NCBI RefSeq assembly: GCF_003121295.1
Contig: NZ_PHNC01000009.1
Coordinates: forward strand, 167,451 to 231,450
DNA length: 64,000 bases
Direction: 5' to 3'
Source of the DNA: Streptomyces orinoci
GTDB lineage: Bacteria > Actinomycetota > Actinomycetes > Streptomycetales > Streptomycetaceae
Positions 29,701 through 42,240 of this stretch are shown here, in pieces. The translations under genes were made by a program, and so were the position numbers. Under the pieces are notes generated by a model. The model saw only the letters and a list, made by a program, of their open reading frames with translations. It ran no database searches and was not told where the DNA came from. Each line of letters begins with the position of its first letter. The stretch's first letter is position 1.

Positions 29701-32700
29701 TCGTCCTGGGCGAGGACACCATGTCGGTGGAGGCGGCCGACGAGTCCGGTGGCCCGGTGTTCTCGGCACGCGCCCTGAAGTGGCGCCCGGTGTCCGCCGA
29801 GGAGTTGGCCAAGGCCCAGGGCGGCTTCCGCGATGCCCTGTTCCGGGTGGAGTGGATGGCGCTGCCGCTTCCGGCACCGGAGCGACCGCGGCCCGCCACC
29901 ACCGTGATCACCGATTCCACCGGCCTGGACGAGGCGGTCGGCGCCGAACTGATCTTTGTGCCGTTCGGCCCCGTGATGGGGGACGCACAGACCCTGGCCG
30001 CCGAGGTGCGATCCGCGACGCACCGTGCACTGGAGCTGATGCAGACATTCCTGGCCGATGAGCGGTTCACCGGCTCCCGGCTGGTGTTCGTCACCAGAGG
30101 CGCCGTTTCGGTGGCGGACGGCGAAGACGTGATCGACCTGATGCGCGCCCCCGTGTGGGGCCTGGTGCGCGCTGCCCAGTCGGAGAACCCGGACAGGTTC
30201 GTCCTGATCGACGCCGAAGGGGAGCCCAACACCGACGAGTTGTGGCCGCTGGCCGTCTGCGGGGAGCCCGAACTGGCGGTGCGGGACGGCGGCGTGCGAA
30301 TACCGCGCCTGGCGCGCGTACCCTCCCTCGACACCACGGCCCGCTTCGACTTGGGCGACGGCACCGTACTGATCACCGGTGGCACCGGCACGCTGGGCGG
30401 CCTGATCGCCCGTCACTTGGTCACCCGGCATGGCGTCCGCCGGCTGCTGCTGGTCAGCCGCCGGGGACTCGCGGCCGAAGGCGCCGAGGAGCTGGTGGCC
30501 GAACTGTCGGAACTCGGCGCCCAGGCGGAGGTGGCCGCTTGTGATGTGGCCGACCGCGAGGCGCTGAGTGCGCTGCTGGCCGGACACCCGCTCACCGCGG
30601 TGTTCCACACCGCCGGTGTGCTGGACGACGGCACCATCGACTCCCTCACCCCCGAGCGGCTGGACAATGTGCTGCGTCCCAAGATGGACGCGGCCTGGCA
30701 TCTGCATGAGCTGACCCGGGACATGGAACTGTCGGCGTTTGTGATGTTCTCCTCCGCCGCCGGAGTGTTCGGCGTGGCGGGCCAGGGGAACTACGCGACC
30801 GCCAACACCTTCCTGGACGCCCTGGCCGCCCACCGGCGCGCCCATGGCCTGCCGGCCACCTCGCTCGCCTGGGGATTCTGGGAACTCCGCAGCGGGTTCA
30901 CCGCCCATCTCTCCGATGGCGACCTGAACCGGATCAGACGCGACGGAGTGCTGCCGCTCACCGCCGACCAAGGGCTCGCCCTGCTGGACGTGGCCGCGGG
31001 CCGGGCGGAGGACGCCCTGCTCGTCCCCATGCCGCTCGATCTGGCCGCGCTCCGTGCCCATGGAGCCGCGTTGCACTCGCTGCTGCGAGGACTGGTGGGC
31101 GTACCCACCTCCCGGCGTTCGGTACTGGGCGGTGCAGGGCAACCGGAGGCGTCCTCGCTGGCCCGCCGGCTTGAGGCGCTGCCCGAGCAGGAGCAACTGG
31201 AGCTGCTGCTCGACCTGGTACGCACCCAGGTCGCGGCGGCGCTCGGCCACGACGGCGCCGGGGCGGTCGAGCCGGCCCGGGCGTTCAAGGATCTGGGCTT
31301 CGACTCGTTGACCGCGGTGGAGCTGCGCAACCGGCTCAACGCGGCGACCGGCCTCCGGCTGCCGGCGACGCTGGTCTACGACTACCCCAGCCCGATCACC
31401 CTCGCCGAGTTCCTGCGCGACGAGGCGACAGGCGCGCTCTCCCGTACGGAGGCGCCGGAGCCTGCGGTCGGCCGGGCCGCGTTGGACGACGACCCGGTGG
31501 TGATCGTGGGCATGGCCTGCCGCTACCCGGGCGGGGTCACCTCGCCCGAGGAGCTGTGGCGGCTGCTGTTGGACGGTCGTGAGGGGCTGAGTGAGTTCCC
31601 GGCCGATCGTGGCTGGGATCTGGACTCTCTTTTCGACCCGGACCCGGACCGTCCTGGCACCACCTATGCGCGAGTGGGCGGATTCCTCGACGGTGCCGGG
31701 GAGTTCGATGCCGACTTCTTCGGGATCTCGCCGCGTGAGGCGTTGGCGATGGACCCGCAGCAGCGGCTGTTGCTGGAGGCGTCCTGGGAGGCGCTGGAGT
31801 CCGCGGGCATCGACCCCGCATCCCTGCGCGGCAGTCAGACCGGTGTGTTCACCGGAGTGCTGGGCACCGACTATTTCCCCGGACTGGGCACGGTCCCCGA
31901 TGAGTTCGAGGGCTATCTGAGCACCGGCACCTCGGCAAGCGTGGCCTCGGGCCGGGTGTCCTACACGCTCGGCCTTGAGGGCCCGGCGATGAGCGTGGAC
32001 ACGGCCTGTTCGTCCTCGCTGGTCGCCCTGCACCTGGCCATGCAGGCACTGCGCCAGGGGGACTGCGACCTGGCGCTGGTGGGCGGCGTGACGGTCATCG
32101 CCGGACCCGACACCTTTATCGACTTCTCGCGTCAGCGGGGTCTGGCTGCCGATGGGCGTTGTAAGGCGTTTGCGGCGGGGGCGGATGGTACGGGTTGGGC
32201 TGAGGGTGTGGGCATGCTGCTGGTGGAGCGGCTGTCGGATGCCCGGCGTCTGGGGCATGAGGTGTTGGCGGTTGTTCGTGGTTCGGCGGTGAATCAGGAC
32301 GGTGCGAGTAATGGTTTGACGGCGCCGAATGGTCCGTCGCAGCGGCGGGTGATTGAGCGGGCGCTGGCTGGTGCGGGTTTGTCGGCGGCGGATGTGGATG
32401 CGGTGGAGGCGCATGGTACGGGTACGCGGCTGGGTGACCCGATCGAGGCGCAGGCGTTGCTGGCGACCTATGGGCAAGGGCGGCCGGGGGAGCGGCCGTT
32501 GTGGCTGGGTTCGATCAAGTCGAATATTGGTCATAGCCTGGCGGCTGCTGGTGTGGCCGGTGTGATCAAGATGGTTCAGGCGATGCGGTATGGACTGCTG
32601 CCGAAGACGCTGCATGTCGATGCGCCGTCGCCTGAGGTGGACTGGTCGGCGGGTGCGGTGGAGTTGCTGACGGAGGCGCGGGAGTGGCCGGAGGTGGGTC

Positions 32701-35700
32701 GTCCGCGTCGGGCGGGTGTCTCGTCCTTCGGTATGAGCGGCACCAATGCGCATGTGGTGCTGGAACAGGCGCCGGAGGCGGCTGTTGAGGTGGCTGAGCC
32801 GGTTGTTGGTGCGGCTCCGGTGGCGTGGGTGGTGTCGGCGAAGTCGGAGGCGGGGGTCCGCTCCCAGGCTGAGCGGTTGGTGGCGTTCCTGGAGGAGCGT
32901 GTCGGCCTGTCGCCGGTGGATGTGGGTTATTCGCTTGCGGTGGCGCGGTCGCGGTTCGAGCACCGGGCGGTGGTCGTTGGTGCGGATCGTGACGAACTGC
33001 TGGCGGGTGTTAAGGCGTTGGCGTCCGGTGAGGCGTCGGGGGCCGTGGTTTCCGGTAGCGCTGTTTCCGGTGCCAGGCTGGCGTTGTTGTTCACTGGGCA
33101 GGGCAGTCAGCGGGCTGGTATGGGCCGTGAGCTGTATGAGACGTTCCCGGTCTTCGCGGATACGTTCAACGAGGTCTGCGCTCATCTGGATGAGCGGCTG
33201 GGTCGTTCGCTGAAGGATGTTGTCTTCGGGGATGGGTCTGCTCTGCTGGATCAGACGGCGTTTACTCAGGCGGCGTTGTTCGCGCTTGAGGTGGCGTTGT
33301 TCCGGTTGGTGGAGTCGTGGGGGGTGCGGCCGGACTTCCTGATCGGTCACTCGGTCGGGGAGATCGTCGCCGCGCATGTGTCGGGTGTGCTGTCGCTCGC
33401 CGACGCGGCTGTGTTGGTCGCGGCTCGTGGCCGGTTGATGCAGGCCCTGCCGGCCGGTGGTGCCATGGCTGCTGTCGAGGCCACCGAGGCCGAGGTCGCC
33501 GGGTGGATCGCCGGCCGTGACTCCGAGGTTGCGATCGCGGCGGTCAACGGCCCGTCTTCCGTGGTGGTTTCCGGTGACGAGGCAGCGGTTGAGGCGGTTG
33601 TCGCGCAGGCCCAGGAGCTGGGCCGACGGGTACGCCGCCTGACCGTCAGCCATGCGTTCCATTCCCCCCGTATGGAGCCGATGCTGGAGGACTTCCGCGC
33701 AGTACTCACCGGCCTGTCCTTCAACGCCCCGCAGATCCCGGTGGTGTCGAACGTCACCGGCACCCTGGCCACGGCCGACGAACTGTGCTCGCCCGACTAC
33801 TGGGTGCGTCATGTCCGCCAGGCGGTCCGTTTCGCCGATGGCATGACGTACCTGTCCGGTCAGGGCGTAGCCAAGTTCCTGGAGCTGGGTCCGGACGGGA
33901 TTCTCTCCGGCATGGGCCAGCAGTCCGTGCCCGAGGGCGCGGTGTTCGCCTCCGTCCTGCGCAAGGACCGCCCCGAGGCCCAGACCCTCACCACGGCCAT
34001 CGGCACGATGCACGCCCATGGCACCGACCTTGACTGGGACGGTGTGTTCGCGGGCCGAGCCGCCAAGCGCGTTGCCCTGCCCACCTACGCCTTCCAGCAC
34101 CAGCGTTACTGGCTGGAGGCATCCGCCTCCGCCGGTGATGTGACCAGCCTGGGTCTGGGGTCTGCCGGTCATGCCCTGCTGGGTGCGGCGGTGGAGCTTC
34201 CGGACAGTGGTGGGGTCGTTCTCACCGGGCGTCTGTCCGTCCAGGCCCAGCCATGGCTGGCCGATCATGTACTGCTGGGTACGGTGGCCGTTCCCGCAGC
34301 CGCCTTGGTGGATCTGGCCATTCATGCGGGCGACCAGGTCGGCTGTGGAACGCTGGACGAGCTGGCGCTCCAGGCACCGCTCGTCCTCCCCGAGCGCGGC
34401 GGAATCACCCTCAGGGTGACCGTTGGCAGCGCGGACGCCACTGGTCGCCGCAGGGTCGCCATCCACTCGCGTGCCGAGGCGGACGACTCGTGGACCGTGC
34501 ACGCCGCAGGTGCCCTCGTGCCCGCCGCCACCCGGCCCGAGCCAGCCGTCAACGACTGGCCGCCCATGGGCGCACAGCCGGTCGCGAGCGATGGGCTCTA
34601 CGCCGCGCTGGCCGACGCCGGGCTGTCGTATGGAGCCGCCTTCCAGGGAGTTCGGGCCGTATGGCGGCTCGGTGACGAGGTGTTCGCCGAGATCGCTCTT
34701 CCTGAGGGCATCCCGACCGATGGCTTCGGTATTCACCCCGCGCTGCTGGACGCCGCCCTGCATGGCGTCGCTCTTGAAGAGGGCAACGTCCAACTGCCCT
34801 CCGTGCTGCGCGGAGTGACCCTCCACGCGACCGGTGCCACCGCGCTGCGGGTGCGGCTGTCCCATGCCGGCGGCCCTCTGTCCGTCCAGGCCGCCGACGA
34901 GTCCGGCGCCCCGGTGTTCTCCCTCCGGGCGCTCGACCGTACGCCGCTCTCCGCCGAGGAACTGGCCAAGTCGCAGGGGCACTTCTACGACGAGCTGTTC
35001 CAGGTCGAGTGGGTTTCCAGCCCGTTGCCGGAGACACACCCCGATGCCCGCGCCGATGCGCGTGTGGCGCACGGTCTGACCGCCGCCCGGGAAGCGCTCG
35101 GCGAACTGGCCATGGCCGACTCGGTGCCGCGGACGGTGGTGGTGATGCTGCCGCCGAACCCGGATGGCGATGTCGTCTCCGGAATACACGAGGTCACTCA
35201 CCGAGTGCTGGAACTGGTCCATCTGTGGCTGGCCGAGCCGAAGTTCGACGCTTCCCGGCTGGTGTTCGTCACCTGTGGCGCGGTGGCCACCGGCCCCGAC
35301 ACGGGCGTTGACGACCTGGTGCACGCACCCGTGTGGGGCCTGGTGCGCTCGGCGCAGTCGGAGAACCCGGACCGCTTTGTGCTGTGCGACCTGGACTCCC
35401 CGGAACCGGACGCGGACGGCCAGGGCAGTGGGACCGACCGGTTGCTGGCCGCGGTGTCCACCGACGAGGCCCAGCTCGCCCTGCGCGGTACCACCGTCCT
35501 GGTGCCCCGCCTGGTCCGGCTGCCGGTGCACGGCAGCGTCATCGGAGACACCCGCATCGACACCGAAGGCACCGTGCTGGTGACCGGCGGTACCGGCGGG
35601 CTGGGGTCCATGCTCGCCCGCCACCTGGTCACCCAACACGGCGTGCGCAAGCTGCTGCTGACCAGCCGCCGCGGCCTCGCGGCCAATGGCGCGCAGGAGC

Positions 35701-38700
35701 TGGTGGCGGAACTGTCCGCGCTCGGCGCCCTGGTGGAGGTCGCCGCCTGTGACGCGGGTGACCGTGAGCAACTGGCCGAGTTGCTGGCGGACCGTCGTCT
35801 GACGGCCGTGGTGCACACCGCCGGTGTGCTGGACGACGGCACCATCGACTCCCTCACCCCGGAGCGGCTGGACACCGTGCTGCGCCCCAAGGCCGACGCG
35901 GCCTGGCATCTGCACGAGTTGACCCGGGACATGGAACTGTCGGCGTTTGTGATGTTCTCCTCCGCCGCCGGTGTGTTCGGCGAGGGCGGTCAGGGCAACT
36001 ACGCGACCGCCAACACCTTCCTGGACGCCCTGGCCGCCCACCGCAGGGCCCAGGGCCTTCCGGCGACCGCCCTTGCATGGGGCCTGTGGGAACAGCGCAG
36101 CGGCATCACCGCGCACCTCACCGAGGCCGACATCCAGCGCATGCGGCGCGCGGGAACCATCCCGCTGCCGACCGATACCGGCCTCGCCCTCTTCGACGCG
36201 GCGGTGACGCGCGCCGTCGATCAGGCGCTGCTGGTCCCGATACCGCTGGACGTGGCCGCCCTCCGCGCCCAGGGCGCCGCCGCTGTTCCGCCCCTGTTGC
36301 ACAAGCTCGTCGGCGCTCCGGCCCGGCGGGTGGCGCACGCGGGTTCGGGCGGCAGCGCAGCCGCCGGCGGCTCCGCGCTCGCCCAGCGCTTGTCCGTGCT
36401 GCCGGCCCGCGAGCGGGACGCCGCGCTCCTGGAGCTGGTGCGTACACATGTGGCCGTCGTACTCGGCCACGGCGGCACCGATGGCATCACGGCCGACCGG
36501 GCCTTCAAGGAACTGGGCTTCGACTCGCTGACCGCGGTGGAACTGCGCAACCGGCTCAATGCCGAGACGGGGCTGCGTCTGCCCACCACGCTGGTCTTCG
36601 ACTACCCGACCCCCGAAGACCTTTCCGCTTACCTGAGGACCGAACTCCTCGGCGACGGCCTGGTGGAGGAGCAGGAGCCCGTACCGTCACAGGCCGCGAC
36701 GGCGATGGCGGTCCACGACGACCCGCTGGCGATCGTGGGCATGGCCTGCCGCTACCCGGGCGGTGCCGGCTCTCCGGAGGAGCTGTGGCGGCTGCTGTTG
36801 GACGGTCGTGAGGGGCTGAGCGAGTTCCCGGCCGATCGTGGCTGGGATCTGGACTCTCTTTTCGACTCCGACCCGGACCGTCCTGGCACCACCTATGCGC
36901 GAGTGGGCGGATTCCTCGACGGTGCCGGGGAGTTCGATGCCGACTTCTTCGGGATCTCGCCGCGTGAGGCGTTGGCGATGGACCCGCAGCAGCGGCTGTT
37001 GCTGGAGGCGTCCTGGGAGGCGCTGGAGTCCGCGGGCATCGACCCCGCATCCCTGCGCGGCACCAAGACCGGTGTCTTCACCGGAGTGATGAGTTCCGAC
37101 TACCACACCGGCCGCGGCACCACACCCGAGGGCGTCGAGGGCTACCTTGGCACCGGCAACTCCGGCAGTGTCGCCTCCGGGCGCGTCGCCTATGTGCTGG
37201 GCCTGAGCGGCCCCGCGCTGAGTGTGGACACCGCTTGCTCGTCCTCGCTGGTCGCCCTGCATCTGGCCATGCAGTCGCTGCGCAGCGGCGAGTGCTCGCT
37301 TGCCTTGGTCGGCGGTGTGACCGTGATGGCCAGCCCGGACACCTTCGTCGATTTCTCGCGTCAGCGGGGCCTGGCCGCCGATGGCCGGTGCAAGGCGTTC
37401 GCGGCCGCGGCGGATGGTACTGGCTGGGCCGAGGGTGTGGGCATGCTGCTGGTGGAGCGGCTGTCGGACGCCCGGCGCAACGGGCACCAGGTGCTCGGCC
37501 TGGTGCGCGGCACGGCTGTCAACTCCGATGGCGCGAGCAATGGCCTGACCGCCCCCAACGGCCCCGCGCAGCAGCGGGTGATCCGCCAGGCCCTGGCCGA
37601 CGCCGGTCTCTCGGCGGCGGATGTGGATGCGGTGGAGGCGCATGGTACGGGTACGCGGCTGGGTGACCCGATCGAGGCACAGGCCCTGCTGGCCACGTAC
37701 GGGCGCGGACGCGCACCGGAACTGCCGTTGCTGCTCGGCTCTTTGAAGTCCAACATCGGCCATAGCCAGGCGGCTGCCGGTGTGGCCGGTGTGATCAAGA
37801 TGGTGCTGGCGATGCGGCATGGGGTACTGCCGAAGACGCTGCATGTGGATGCGCCGACTCCTGAGGTGGACTGGTCGGCGGGTGCGGTGGAGTTGCTGAC
37901 GGAGGCCAGGGAGTGGCCGGAGGTGGGTCGTCCGCGGCGGGCCGCGGTGTCCTCGTTCGGCATCGGTGGCACCAATGCGCATGTGGTGCTGGAGCAGGCG
38001 CCTCCGGAGCCGGTTGTTGAGGTGGCTGAGCCGGTTGTCGGCACGGTGCTGCCATGGGTGGTGTCGGCGAAGTCCGAGGCCGGGGTCCGGGCTCAGGCTG
38101 AGCGGCTGGTGGCGTTCCTGGAGGAGCGTGCCGACCTTTCGCCGATCGATATCGGTTATTCGCTGGCGGTGGCGCGGTCGCGGTTTGAGCACCGGGCGGT
38201 GGTCGTTGGCGCGGATCGTGGCGAACTGCTCGCTGGTGTGAGGGCTTTGGCGTCCGGTGAGGCGTCGGGGGCCGTGGTTTCCGGTAGCGCTGCTTCTGGT
38301 GCCAGGCTGGCGTTGTTGTTCACGGGGCAGGGCAGTCAGCGGGCCGGGATGGGCCGTGAGCTGTATGAGACCTTCCCGGTCTTCGCGGCGGCCTTCAACG
38401 AGGTCTGTGCTCATCTGGATGAGCAGCTGGGGCGTTCGCTGAAGGATGTCGTCTTCGGCGATGAGCCCTCCCTGGATCAGACGGCGTTCACTCAGACGGC
38501 CCTGTTCGCCCTGGAAGTTGCTCTGTTCCGGTTGGTGGAGTCGTGGGGGGTGCGGCCGGACTTCCTGATCGGTCACTCGGTTGGGGAGATCGTCGCCGCG
38601 CATGTTGCCGGTGTGCTGTCGCTTGCCGACGCGGCCGAGTTGGTGGCGGCTCGTGGGCGGTTGATGCAGGCCCTGCCGAACGGTGGCGCCATGGCTGCTA

Positions 38701-41700
38701 TCGAGGCCACCGAGGCCGAGGTCGCCGAGTGGATTGCCGGTCGCGAGGCTGAGGTTGCGATCGCGGCGGTCAACGGCCCGTCGTCCGTGGTGGTTTCCGG
38801 TGACGAGGATGCGGTTGAGGCGGCTGTTGCCCAGGCCCAGGAGCTGGGCCGACGGGTACGCCGCCTGACCGTCAGCCATGCGTTCCACTCGCCGCGTATG
38901 GAGCCGATGCTGGAGGACTTCCGCGCGGTGCTCACCGGGCTGTCCTTCAACGCGCCGCAGATTCCGGTGGTTTCGAATGTCACCGGCACCCTGGCTACGG
39001 CCGAGGAACTGTGCTCGCCCGACTACTGGGTGCGTCATGTCCGTCAGGCGGTCCGATTCGCCGATGGCATGACGTACCTCTCCGCTCAGGGCGTGGCCAA
39101 GTTCCTGGAGCTGGGTCCGGACGGGATTCTCTCCGGCATGGGCCAGCAGTCCGTATCCGAGAGTGCGGTCTTCGCCTCCGTCCTGCGCAAGGACCGCCCG
39201 GAGGCCCAGACCCTCACCACCGCTCTCGGCACGATGCACGCCCATGGCACCGACCTCGACTGGGAGGGCATCTTCGACGGCCGCGCCGCCAAACGCGTTG
39301 CCCTGCCGACCTATGCCTTCCAGCACCAGCGTTACTGGCTGGAGGCATCCGCCTCCGCCGGTGATGTGACCAGCCTGGGTCTGGGGTCTGCCGGTCATGC
39401 CCTGCTGGGTGCGGCGGTTGAGCTTCCGGACAGTGGTGGGGTCGTTCTTACCGGGCGTCTGTCCGTTCAGGCCCAGCCATGGCTGGCCGATCATGTACTG
39501 CTGGGTACGGTGGCCGTTCCCGCGGCCGCCTTGGTGGATCTGGCCATTCACGCGGGCGACCAGGTCGGCTGTGGCACGCTGGACGAGCTGGCGCTCCAGG
39601 CACCGCTTGTCCTCCCCGAGCGCGGCGGAATCACCCTCAGGGTGACCGTGGACGGCGTGACCGAGACCGGCACCGCCGCCTTCCACCTCCACTCGCGCCG
39701 CGAGGGTGCCGTGCGCGAGGAGCCGTGGACGCTCAACGCAAGTGGAACGCTGTCCCGCGCGTCCGTCGCACAGAGCTCGGGCGGCGACCTGGCCGTCTGG
39801 CCGCCGAAGGACGCCGAGCCGCTGGACACCGGCCTGCTCTACCAGGCCCTGGCCGATTCCGGCTTTGTCCCCGGTCCGGTCTTCCAGGGCCTGCGCTCGG
39901 CCTGGCGCCGTGGCGACGAGGTGTTCGCCGAGATCGTCCTTCCCGAGGGCGTCCCGACCGATGGCTTCGGAATTCACCCCGCGCTGCTGGACGCCGCCCT
40001 GCACACCCTGGGCGGTGAGCACGGCAGCGCCCAACTCGCCCACCTCTGGCGGGGAGTGACCCTGTACGCCACCGGCGCCTCCGCGCTGCGGGCGCGCCTG
40101 GTGCCCACCGGTGCCGACGAAGTGTCGGTGACTCTTGCCGATGCCACGGGCGCACCGGTGGCATCCCTGGGCGCGGTCGCCGTACGAGCCGTAGTGGCAG
40201 AGGAGTTGGGTTCGGCCGGGGAGATGTTCCACGATCCGCTCTACCACTCGGAGTGGGTCCCGCTGGAATTGTCCAAGGCGGCCACGGCCACCGACCCATC
40301 CGCCCAATGGGCCGTTGTGGGCGACGACTCCTTCGGCCTGCCCTGCCCGGCGGCTGCCCGTGGCACCGAGCTGGCGGAGCTGGCCACCGTGCCGGACGTC
40401 CCGTCCGTGGTGTTCGCGCCGATGGCACCGGGCGCGTCCGATGCCATCGACTCCACCGACCTCGCGGACGCGGTGCATGCTGCGGCCCGGCGCCTGCTCG
40501 CCCTGGTGCAGGGCTGGCTGAGCGACGACCGCTACGCCGATTCCCGGCTGGTGGTCGTCACACGTGGCGCCATGGCCACCCGGCCCGGCGAGGAGGTCAC
40601 CGACCTGGTCAATGCGGCGGCATGGGGCCTGATCCGGTCGGCGCAGACGGAGAACCCGGACCGGTTTGTGCTCCTGGACGTCGATGTCCTCGACCACTCC
40701 GACCGGCACCCCGACGACCGGCTGACCACCGAGGCCCTGGCCGCGGCTCTGGCCGCCAAGGAGCCCGAACTGGCCGTACGCGGCGGTGCCTTCACCGCAC
40801 GCCGGCTGGCCCGGGTGCCGTCCTCCCCGGCGGAGGCGGCCCCGGCCAAGGCCGGCCCGGCGGGCGCCGACGGAGCGGGTACCGCCCTGATCACCGGCGG
40901 TACCGGCGTACTGGCCTCCCAAATCGCCCGGCACCTGGTGACCCGGTACGGCGTCCGGCATCTGCTGCTCACCAGCCGGCGCGGTATGCGAGCGGAGGGC
41001 GCGGCAGAGCTGGTGGCCGAGCTGTCCGGGCTGGGCGCTCGGGCGGAGGTCGTCGCCTGCGATGTGGCGGACCGTTCCGCCGTGGAGGCGCTGCTGAAGT
41101 CGATCCCGGCGGAGCACCCGCTGACCACGGTGGTCCACACCGCGGCCGTACTGGACGACGCGACCGTTGGCTCGCTCACCCCCGCCCAGCTGGAAAGAGT
41201 GCTGCGGCCCAAGGTCGATGCCGCCCTGCACCTGCATGAGCTGACCCAGGACATGGAACTGGCGGAGTTCATGCTGTTCTCCTCGGCCGCCGCCATGTTC
41301 GGCGAGGCCGGGCAGGCCAACTATGTCGCCGCCAACACCTTCCTGGATGCCCTCGCCCAGCACCGGCACGCCCTCGGTCTCGCCGGAACGTCACTGCAGT
41401 GGGGCTCCTGGGAGCAGCGCAGCGGCATCGCGGCCAATATGACCGACGCCGACATCCAGCGCCTCCAGCGCGGTGGCATGGTGCTCATCCCCACGGCCCG
41501 CGGCCTGGCGTTCTTCGACCGGGCCCGGCTGGCCGGGCTGCCCCTGGTGGCGCCGATGCGGCTCAACCTCCCGGTGCTGCTGTCCCGCGATGGCATGGAC
41601 GACGCCCTGCTGCGAACCATGCGCGCCACCATGCCGTACGGCCGCCGCAGCGCCGCCTCCGCCACCCCGGACGCCGGCCGCCAGGGACTGGCCGAGCGGC

Positions 41701-42218
41701 TGGCCGCCACGCCCGCCGAGGAGCGCGAACGGCTGGTGCTGGACCTGGTGCGCGGCGACATCGCCGCGGTGCTGGGCCACAGTGACCCGTCGAGCCTCGA
41801 ACCCGCGCGCTCCTTCACCGAGTTGGGCTTTGATTCGCTGACCGCGGTGGAGCTGCGCAACCGGCTCAACGCCGCCACCGGGCTGAAGCTCCCGGCGACC
41901 CTGGTGTTCGACTACCCGACGCCCAAGGCGCTGGTCGCCTATCTGCTGGCCGAGGTGATGCCGGACGAGCCCGGGACCGGCGGGCCGGCCGCCGACCCGG
42001 AGGAGATCCAGCTCCGCGAGGCGCTGGCGGCCATTCCGATGGCCCGCTTCCGCGAGGCCGGCGTCCTGGACCTCCTGCGCGACCTGGCCGGCCTCGGCGA
42101 AGGCCCGGCTCCGGTGGCCGAGACCGGCGACACCGACGCCATCGACATCGATGCGATGGACACCGAGCACCTGATCCGCTGGGCGCTCGGCGACACCGAC
42201 CTCAACTCCGACTCCTGA
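20799..42218 (+). CDS. Modular type I polyketide synthase PKS1: loading ACP and modules 1-4
   Basis: 7139 residues. Order: ACP-L, then four KS-AT-DH-KR-ACP modules. Loading ACP Ser56. KS cysteines 290, 2016, 3737, 5480. AT serines 737, 2463, 4185, 5927, all in GHSVGEI with HAFH, so malonyl-specific by the usual code. DH His 1041, (Ser2768 instead of His), 4490, 6232. ACP serines 1780, 3503, 5243, 7013. All KRs keep the catalytic Ser/Tyr/Asn and an LDD B-type motif. No loading AT or KSQ precedes the loading ACP, so the starter must arrive in trans. ATG 20799 has GGAG 6 nt upstream. The C-terminus (about residues 7065-7139) is an acidic docking domain ending in [14 protein letters not shown]2 follows after 22 bp. 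Confidence 0.96.
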   Translation: MVSQAGEFRSPNEKPSQTSLLDLISRLAADVLHDAERGTSGPIAPDNSFVELGFHSLAVVEFHRRLTEALGHDLPVTLAYDHPTPRALAGHLHRLLNGTPDPDPETPPATTGEAALHEPVAIVGMACRLPGGITTPEQLWDLLTEGRDAITDFPANRGWDLDRIYSADPEQPGTSYTRKGGFLHDADEFDPAFFGISPREALAMDPQQRLLLETSWEALESAGLDPTTLRGSRTGVFAGVENHEYGPHLHHAADGLEGYLLTGTAASVASGRISYTLAFEGPTITVDTACSGSLVALHLAVQALRRGDCPLALAGGAAVMAAPGGFLAFSRQRGLSEDGRCKAFSADADGTGWAEGAGMLLLERLSDAQRNGHRILGVIRGTAINSDGASNGLTAPNGPAQQRVIRQALADAGLSTTDVDAVEAHGTGTRLGDPIEAQALIDTYGQGRDGGQPLWLGSVKSNIGHAQAAAGIAGVIKMVLALHHATLPRTLHIDQPTPHVDWSAGTVRLLDEARDWPDTERPRRAAVSSFGMSGTNAHVVLEQAPATEPAPAAQPTVTAPLPWVLSANSEAALRAQAQRLATHLDAHPEPSPADIGYSLAVTRARFEHRAVITGTDRPGLRAALQALADGTTTPAVTTATAQPAALAVLFTGQGSQRAGMGRELHATHPVFAEAFDEACAHLDIHLERPLKDIVFGTDQALLDETVHTQAALFATEVALYRLVESWGITPDYLAGHSVGEIAAAHVAGVLSLSDAAILVTARGRLMQALPAGGAMAALEATEAEATAWLDGKDTRASIAAVNGPRSVVVSGDEDTVRQVMEQARTAGRRVHRLRVSHAFHSPRMDAMLDEFRRYARVLDYSPPAIPIVSNVTGAIATTEELCSPDYWVRHVRQAVRFADGMATLERQGARHYLELGPDGVLSGMGQQCVGDGAVFASALRKDRPEPHTLTTAVGTLHVHGVDLDWEGVFAGRAARRVELPHYAFQRQRYWLEPATTGDATGLGQDVSGHPLLGAVVTVPQPDTVVLTGRLTVQSHPWLAGHTVHGTPVIPGAALAELAVHAADQVGLSTVENLTLHSPLTTGTTGATALRVTAGAAENDGRRHLWIHSRPQDAPDAPWTLHATGVLTATAAVPGPAPEPSPWPPRGARPVDLDSLYTQLADAGWEYGPTARALTAAWRLKDEVFAETTLPEGTTADDFALHPVLADAALHAVALQDGTARAPFTWDRLNLHATGATTLRIRLTPNAGSVEINATDTTGEPVLTAHTGDWRPITAEELAQGHNGLQRALFQVQWTQQTVAAPAAAPGTHATITDPAGLAGAAGARLLLAPLTTSGNNGENADGNTGLPGAVHTATERALALIQAFLADDRFADSRLVFLSHGAVAVSDQDDTTDLVHAPVWGLVRAAQSENPDRFVLIDTDADLDADQLWPLAMGEEPQLAVRGGMVYTPRLARVTTAATDGFTPGDGTVLITGGTGGLGSLFARHLVTEHGVRSLLLTSRRGLEAEGAAELVAELAEQGAEVEVAACDVSDRDAVANLLQGRRLTAVIHTAGVLDDGTVGSLTPERLATVLRPKADAAWHLHELTRDQQLSAFVLFSSSAGLFGDAGQGNYAAANTFLDALATHRRAHGLPGLSLQWGLWEPSAGMGSRLTDADIERIRRNGMAPLTAELGLALLSAAATAGGTPVLAPMNLDLPALRSANAPVPALLRGLLGAPARRTAAAKTGTHASSLARGLAGLPPEQRENTLLDLVRGHVAAVLGHQDGNAIEPGRAFAELGFDSLTAVELRNRINAATGLRLPTTLVFDYPNSAALVRHLLTELSGEPLGELPGGLPADTERSARSDEEPIAIVGMACRYPGDINSPDDLWRLVLNGAEGNSPFPADRGWDVERLYDPNPERTGTTYVREGGFVPAAEFDADFFGISPREALAMDPQQRLLLEASWEALESAGIDPAVLRGSRTGVFAGIMNTDYFPGLASVPQDLEGYLSTGTSGSVASGRISYTLGLEGPAVSVDTACSSSLVALHLAVQSLRRGECELALAGGVTVMATPDTFVDFSRQRGLAADGRCKAFAAAADGTIWGEGVGMLLVERLSDAVRKGHRVLGVVRGTAVNQDGASNGLTAPNGPSQQRVIRQALADAGLRTDQIDAVEAHGTGTRLGDPIEAQALLATYGQGRSEDRPLWLGSIKSNIGHSQAAAGVAGVIKMVQAMRHGVLPKTLHVDAPTPEVDWSAGAVELLTEAREWPEVGRPRRAAVSSFGISGTNAHVVLEQAPEPAVAAVEPVVDTVLPWVLSAKSEAAVRSQADRLVAFLEERAGLSPVDVGYSLAVARSRFEHRAVVVGADRDELLASVRALAAGEASGAVVSGSAVSGARLALLFTGQGSQRAGMGRELYETFPVFADAFNEVCAHLDEQLDRSLKDVVFGDGSSLLDQTVFTQAALFALEVALFRLVESWGVRPDFLIGHSVGEIVAAHVAGVLSLADAATLVAARGRLMQALPTGGAMAAVEATELEVAGWIAGRDSEIAIAAVNGPSSVVVSGDEAAVEAVVVQARAAGRRVRRLTVSHAFHSPRMEPMLEDFRAVLTGLSFNAPQIPVVSNVTGTLATAEELCSPDYWVRHVRQAVRFADGMAYLSGQGVDKFLELGPDGILSGMGQACVSEGAVFASVLRKDRPEAQTFTTVIGTMHAHGTDLDWEGVFAGRAAKRVDLPTYAFQHQRYWLELSVSTGDLTPVGQTPLDHPLLGAVVALPEANALVLTGSLSLRSHPWLADSMLMGSVVVPATALVELAFKAGDRVACGAIERLTLQEPLVLAEDDGVDLRVSVSALDESGRRTVAVHSRPRGAMDVAPWTLHATGTLVETPPHSSFDLSDWPPRGAKRLEPALVRDRLAAVGWDLGPALRGLRAAWRHRDEVYAEVALPEGLENEGYALHPALLDAALHAVAVDGETARIPSCWDQVALHATGASVLRMRFVLGEDTMSVEAADESGGPVFSARALKWRPVSAEELAKAQGGFRDALFRVEWMALPLPAPERPRPATTVITDSTGLDEAVGAELIFVPFGPVMGDAQTLAAEVRSATHRALELMQTFLADERFTGSRLVFVTRGAVSVADGEDVIDLMRAPVWGLVRAAQSENPDRFVLIDAEGEPNTDELWPLAVCGEPELAVRDGGVRIPRLARVPSLDTTARFDLGDGTVLITGGTGTLGGLIARHLVTRHGVRRLLLVSRRGLAAEGAEELVAELSELGAQAEVAACDVADREALSALLAGHPLTAVFHTAGVLDDGTIDSLTPERLDNVLRPKMDAAWHLHELTRDMELSAFVMFSSAAGVFGVAGQGNYATANTFLDALAAHRRAHGLPATSLAWGFWELRSGFTAHLSDGDLNRIRRDGVLPLTADQGLALLDVAAGRAEDALLVPMPLDLAALRAHGAALHSLLRGLVGVPTSRRSVLGGAGQPEASSLARRLEALPEQEQLELLLDLVRTQVAAALGHDGAGAVEPARAFKDLGFDSLTAVELRNRLNAATGLRLPATLVYDYPSPITLAEFLRDEATGALSRTEAPEPAVGRAALDDDPVVIVGMACRYPGGVTSPEELWRLLLDGREGLSEFPADRGWDLDSLFDPDPDRPGTTYARVGGFLDGAGEFDADFFGISPREALAMDPQQRLLLEASWEALESAGIDPASLRGSQTGVFTGVLGTDYFPGLGTVPDEFEGYLSTGTSASVASGRVSYTLGLEGPAMSVDTACSSSLVALHLAMQALRQGDCDLALVGGVTVIAGPDTFIDFSRQRGLAADGRCKAFAAGADGTGWAEGVGMLLVERLSDARRLGHEVLAVVRGSAVNQDGASNGLTAPNGPSQRRVIERALAGAGLSAADVDAVEAHGTGTRLGDPIEAQALLATYGQGRPGERPLWLGSIKSNIGHSLAAAGVAGVIKMVQAMRYGLLPKTLHVDAPSPEVDWSAGAVELLTEAREWPEVGRPRRAGVSSFGMSGTNAHVVLEQAPEAAVEVAEPVVGAAPVAWVVSAKSEAGVRSQAERLVAFLEERVGLSPVDVGYSLAVARSRFEHRAVVVGADRDELLAGVKALASGEASGAVVSGSAVSGARLALLFTGQGSQRAGMGRELYETFPVFADTFNEVCAHLDERLGRSLKDVVFGDGSALLDQTAFTQAALFALEVALFRLVESWGVRPDFLIGHSVGEIVAAHVSGVLSLADAAVLVAARGRLMQALPAGGAMAAVEATEAEVAGWIAGRDSEVAIAAVNGPSSVVVSGDEAAVEAVVAQAQELGRRVRRLTVSHAFHSPRMEPMLEDFRAVLTGLSFNAPQIPVVSNVTGTLATADELCSPDYWVRHVRQAVRFADGMTYLSGQGVAKFLELGPDGILSGMGQQSVPEGAVFASVLRKDRPEAQTLTTAIGTMHAHGTDLDWDGVFAGRAAKRVALPTYAFQHQRYWLEASASAGDVTSLGLGSAGHALLGAAVELPDSGGVVLTGRLSVQAQPWLADHVLLGTVAVPAAALVDLAIHAGDQVGCGTLDELALQAPLVLPERGGITLRVTVGSADATGRRRVAIHSRAEADDSWTVHAAGALVPAATRPEPAVNDWPPMGAQPVASDGLYAALADAGLSYGAAFQGVRAVWRLGDEVFAEIALPEGIPTDGFGIHPALLDAALHGVALEEGNVQLPSVLRGVTLHATGATALRVRLSHAGGPLSVQAADESGAPVFSLRALDRTPLSAEELAKSQGHFYDELFQVEWVSSPLPETHPDARADARVAHGLTAAREALGELAMADSVPRTVVVMLPPNPDGDVVSGIHEVTHRVLELVHLWLAEPKFDASRLVFVTCGAVATGPDTGVDDLVHAPVWGLVRSAQSENPDRFVLCDLDSPEPDADGQGSGTDRLLAAVSTDEAQLALRGTTVLVPRLVRLPVHGSVIGDTRIDTEGTVLVTGGTGGLGSMLARHLVTQHGVRKLLLTSRRGLAANGAQELVAELSALGALVEVAACDAGDREQLAELLADRRLTAVVHTAGVLDDGTIDSLTPERLDTVLRPKADAAWHLHELTRDMELSAFVMFSSAAGVFGEGGQGNYATANTFLDALAAHRRAQGLPATALAWGLWEQRSGITAHLTEADIQRMRRAGTIPLPTDTGLALFDAAVTRAVDQALLVPIPLDVAALRAQGAAAVPPLLHKLVGAPARRVAHAGSGGSAAAGGSALAQRLSVLPARERDAALLELVRTHVAVVLGHGGTDGITADRAFKELGFDSLTAVELRNRLNAETGLRLPTTLVFDYPTPEDLSAYLRTELLGDGLVEEQEPVPSQAATAMAVHDDPLAIVGMACRYPGGAGSPEELWRLLLDGREGLSEFPADRGWDLDSLFDSDPDRPGTTYARVGGFLDGAGEFDADFFGISPREALAMDPQQRLLLEASWEALESAGIDPASLRGTKTGVFTGVMSSDYHTGRGTTPEGVEGYLGTGNSGSVASGRVAYVLGLSGPALSVDTACSSSLVALHLAMQSLRSGECSLALVGGVTVMASPDTFVDFSRQRGLAADGRCKAFAAAADGTGWAEGVGMLLVERLSDARRNGHQVLGLVRGTAVNSDGASNGLTAPNGPAQQRVIRQALADAGLSAADVDAVEAHGTGTRLGDPIEAQALLATYGRGRAPELPLLLGSLKSNIGHSQAAAGVAGVIKMVLAMRHGVLPKTLHVDAPTPEVDWSAGAVELLTEAREWPEVGRPRRAAVSSFGIGGTNAHVVLEQAPPEPVVEVAEPVVGTVLPWVVSAKSEAGVRAQAERLVAFLEERADLSPIDIGYSLAVARSRFEHRAVVVGADRGELLAGVRALASGEASGAVVSGSAASGARLALLFTGQGSQRAGMGRELYETFPVFAAAFNEVCAHLDEQLGRSLKDVVFGDEPSLDQTAFTQTALFALEVALFRLVESWGVRPDFLIGHSVGEIVAAHVAGVLSLADAAELVAARGRLMQALPNGGAMAAIEATEAEVAEWIAGREAEVAIAAVNGPSSVVVSGDEDAVEAAVAQAQELGRRVRRLTVSHAFHSPRMEPMLEDFRAVLTGLSFNAPQIPVVSNVTGTLATAEELCSPDYWVRHVRQAVRFADGMTYLSAQGVAKFLELGPDGILSGMGQQSVSESAVFASVLRKDRPEAQTLTTALGTMHAHGTDLDWEGIFDGRAAKRVALPTYAFQHQRYWLEASASAGDVTSLGLGSAGHALLGAAVELPDSGGVVLTGRLSVQAQPWLADHVLLGTVAVPAAALVDLAIHAGDQVGCGTLDELALQAPLVLPERGGITLRVTVDGVTETGTAAFHLHSRREGAVREEPWTLNASGTLSRASVAQSSGGDLAVWPPKDAEPLDTGLLYQALADSGFVPGPVFQGLRSAWRRGDEVFAEIVLPEGVPTDGFGIHPALLDAALHTLGGEHGSAQLAHLWRGVTLYATGASALRARLVPTGADEVSVTLADATGAPVASLGAVAVRAVVAEELGSAGEMFHDPLYHSEWVPLELSKAATATDPSAQWAVVGDDSFGLPCPAAARGTELAELATVPDVPSVVFAPMAPGASDAIDSTDLADAVHAAARRLLALVQGWLSDDRYADSRLVVVTRGAMATRPGEEVTDLVNAAAWGLIRSAQTENPDRFVLLDVDVLDHSDRHPDDRLTTEALAAALAAKEPELAVRGGAFTARRLARVPSSPAEAAPAKAGPAGADGAGTALITGGTGVLASQIARHLVTRYGVRHLLLTSRRGMRAEGAAELVAELSGLGARAEVVACDVADRSAVEALLKSIPAEHPLTTVVHTAAVLDDATVGSLTPAQLERVLRPKVDAALHLHELTQDMELAEFMLFSSAAAMFGEAGQANYVAANTFLDALAQHRHALGLAGTSLQWGSWEQRSGIAANMTDADIQRLQRGGMVLIPTARGLAFFDRARLAGLPLVAPMRLNLPVLLSRDGMDDALLRTMRATMPYGRRSAASATPDAGRQGLAERLAATPAEERERLVLDLVRGDIAAVLGHSDPSSLEPARSFTELGFDSLTAVELRNRLNAATGLKLPATLVFDYPTPKALVAYLLAEVMPDEPGTGGPAADPEEIQLREALAAIPMARFREAGVLDLLRDLAGLGEGPAPVAETGDTDAIDIDAMDTEHLIRWALGDTDLNSDS
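20850..21080 (+). other. PKS1 loading ACP
   Basis: The carrier motif reads [11 protein letters not shown], with phosphopantetheine Ser56 at 20964. The residue before Ser is His where all but one of the other ACPs here have Asp (GFDSL). It is followed by the usual ACP ending [14 protein letters not shown]. It stands alone, without its own AT. Confidence 0.9.
21150..26260 (+). other. PKS module 1 (KS-AT-DH-KR-ACP)
   Basis: KS from [11 protein letters not shown]. The active-site motif is DTACSGSL rather than DTACSSSL. Malonyl AT. The DH has the intact [10 protein letters not shown] motif and YGP. KR B-type (VLDD). Expected output: malonyl extension with a C=C. Codons here end mostly in C, unlike the G/T-ending codons of later modules. 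Confidence 0.92.
26331..31430 (+). other. PKS module 2 (KS-AT-DH*-KR-ACP), DH probably inactive
   Basis: Malonyl AT and active KR (VLDD). The DH core motif reads [10 protein letters not shown], with Ser2768 (29100-29102) replacing the catalytic His, and YGP reads LGP. Expected output: a retained beta-hydroxyl. Confidence 0.9.
31549..31850 (+). repeat. Near-identical KS-start block, module 3 copy (partner 36779-37075)
   Basis: Nucleotides from GAGCTGTGGCGGCTGC through CATCCCTGCGCGGC match the module 4 KS start, with only a few differences over about 300 bp. This is far above the background similarity of the modules. Confidence 0.8.
32139..32560 (+). repeat. Near-identical late-KS block, module 3 copy (partner 42994-43415 in module 5)
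   Basis: About 330 bp read as identical (for example TCTGGCTGCCGATGGGCG to GCGACCTATGG), then continue with scattered differences. The codon choice is G/T-ending (GGTTTGTCG, GTGTTGG) compared with C-ending flanks. Confidence 0.8.
34113..34430 (+). repeat. Near-identical DH-start block, module 3 copy (partner 39339-39656 in module 4)
   Basis: The segment from the AT/DH linker (GCATCCGCCTCCGCCG) through the DH His motif is identical in protein and almost identical in DNA between modules 3 and 4. Similarity falls off abruptly after ITLRVTV. Confidence 0.85.
36718..41960 (+). other. PKS module 4 (KS-AT-DH-KR-ACP)
   Basis: Malonyl AT. The DH N-terminal half is identical in protein sequence to module 3 ([10 protein letters not shown]). 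The aromatic motif is changed to PGP, so activity is likely but not certain. KR with VLDD. Expected C=C. Confidence 0.88.
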
Positions 42219-42240
42219 TGTTCGACGTGTGGAGCACTTG

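Larger units (their letters stand above)
31492..36650 (+). other. PKS module 3 (KS-AT-DH-KR-ACP)
   Basis: Malonyl AT. The DH motif [10 protein letters not shown] is intact. KR B-type. Expected C=C. It shares long near-identical DNA blocks with modules 4 (KS start and DH start) and 5 (late KS). Confidence 0.9.

Noticed and set aside
28392..36470. Open frame of about 2690 codons antisense to PKS1 modules 2-4
   Set aside because: It mirrors PKS codon periodicity in very GC-rich DNA, has low-complexity Arg/His/Gln-rich content and no domain. The plus-strand frame encodes clear PKS domains.
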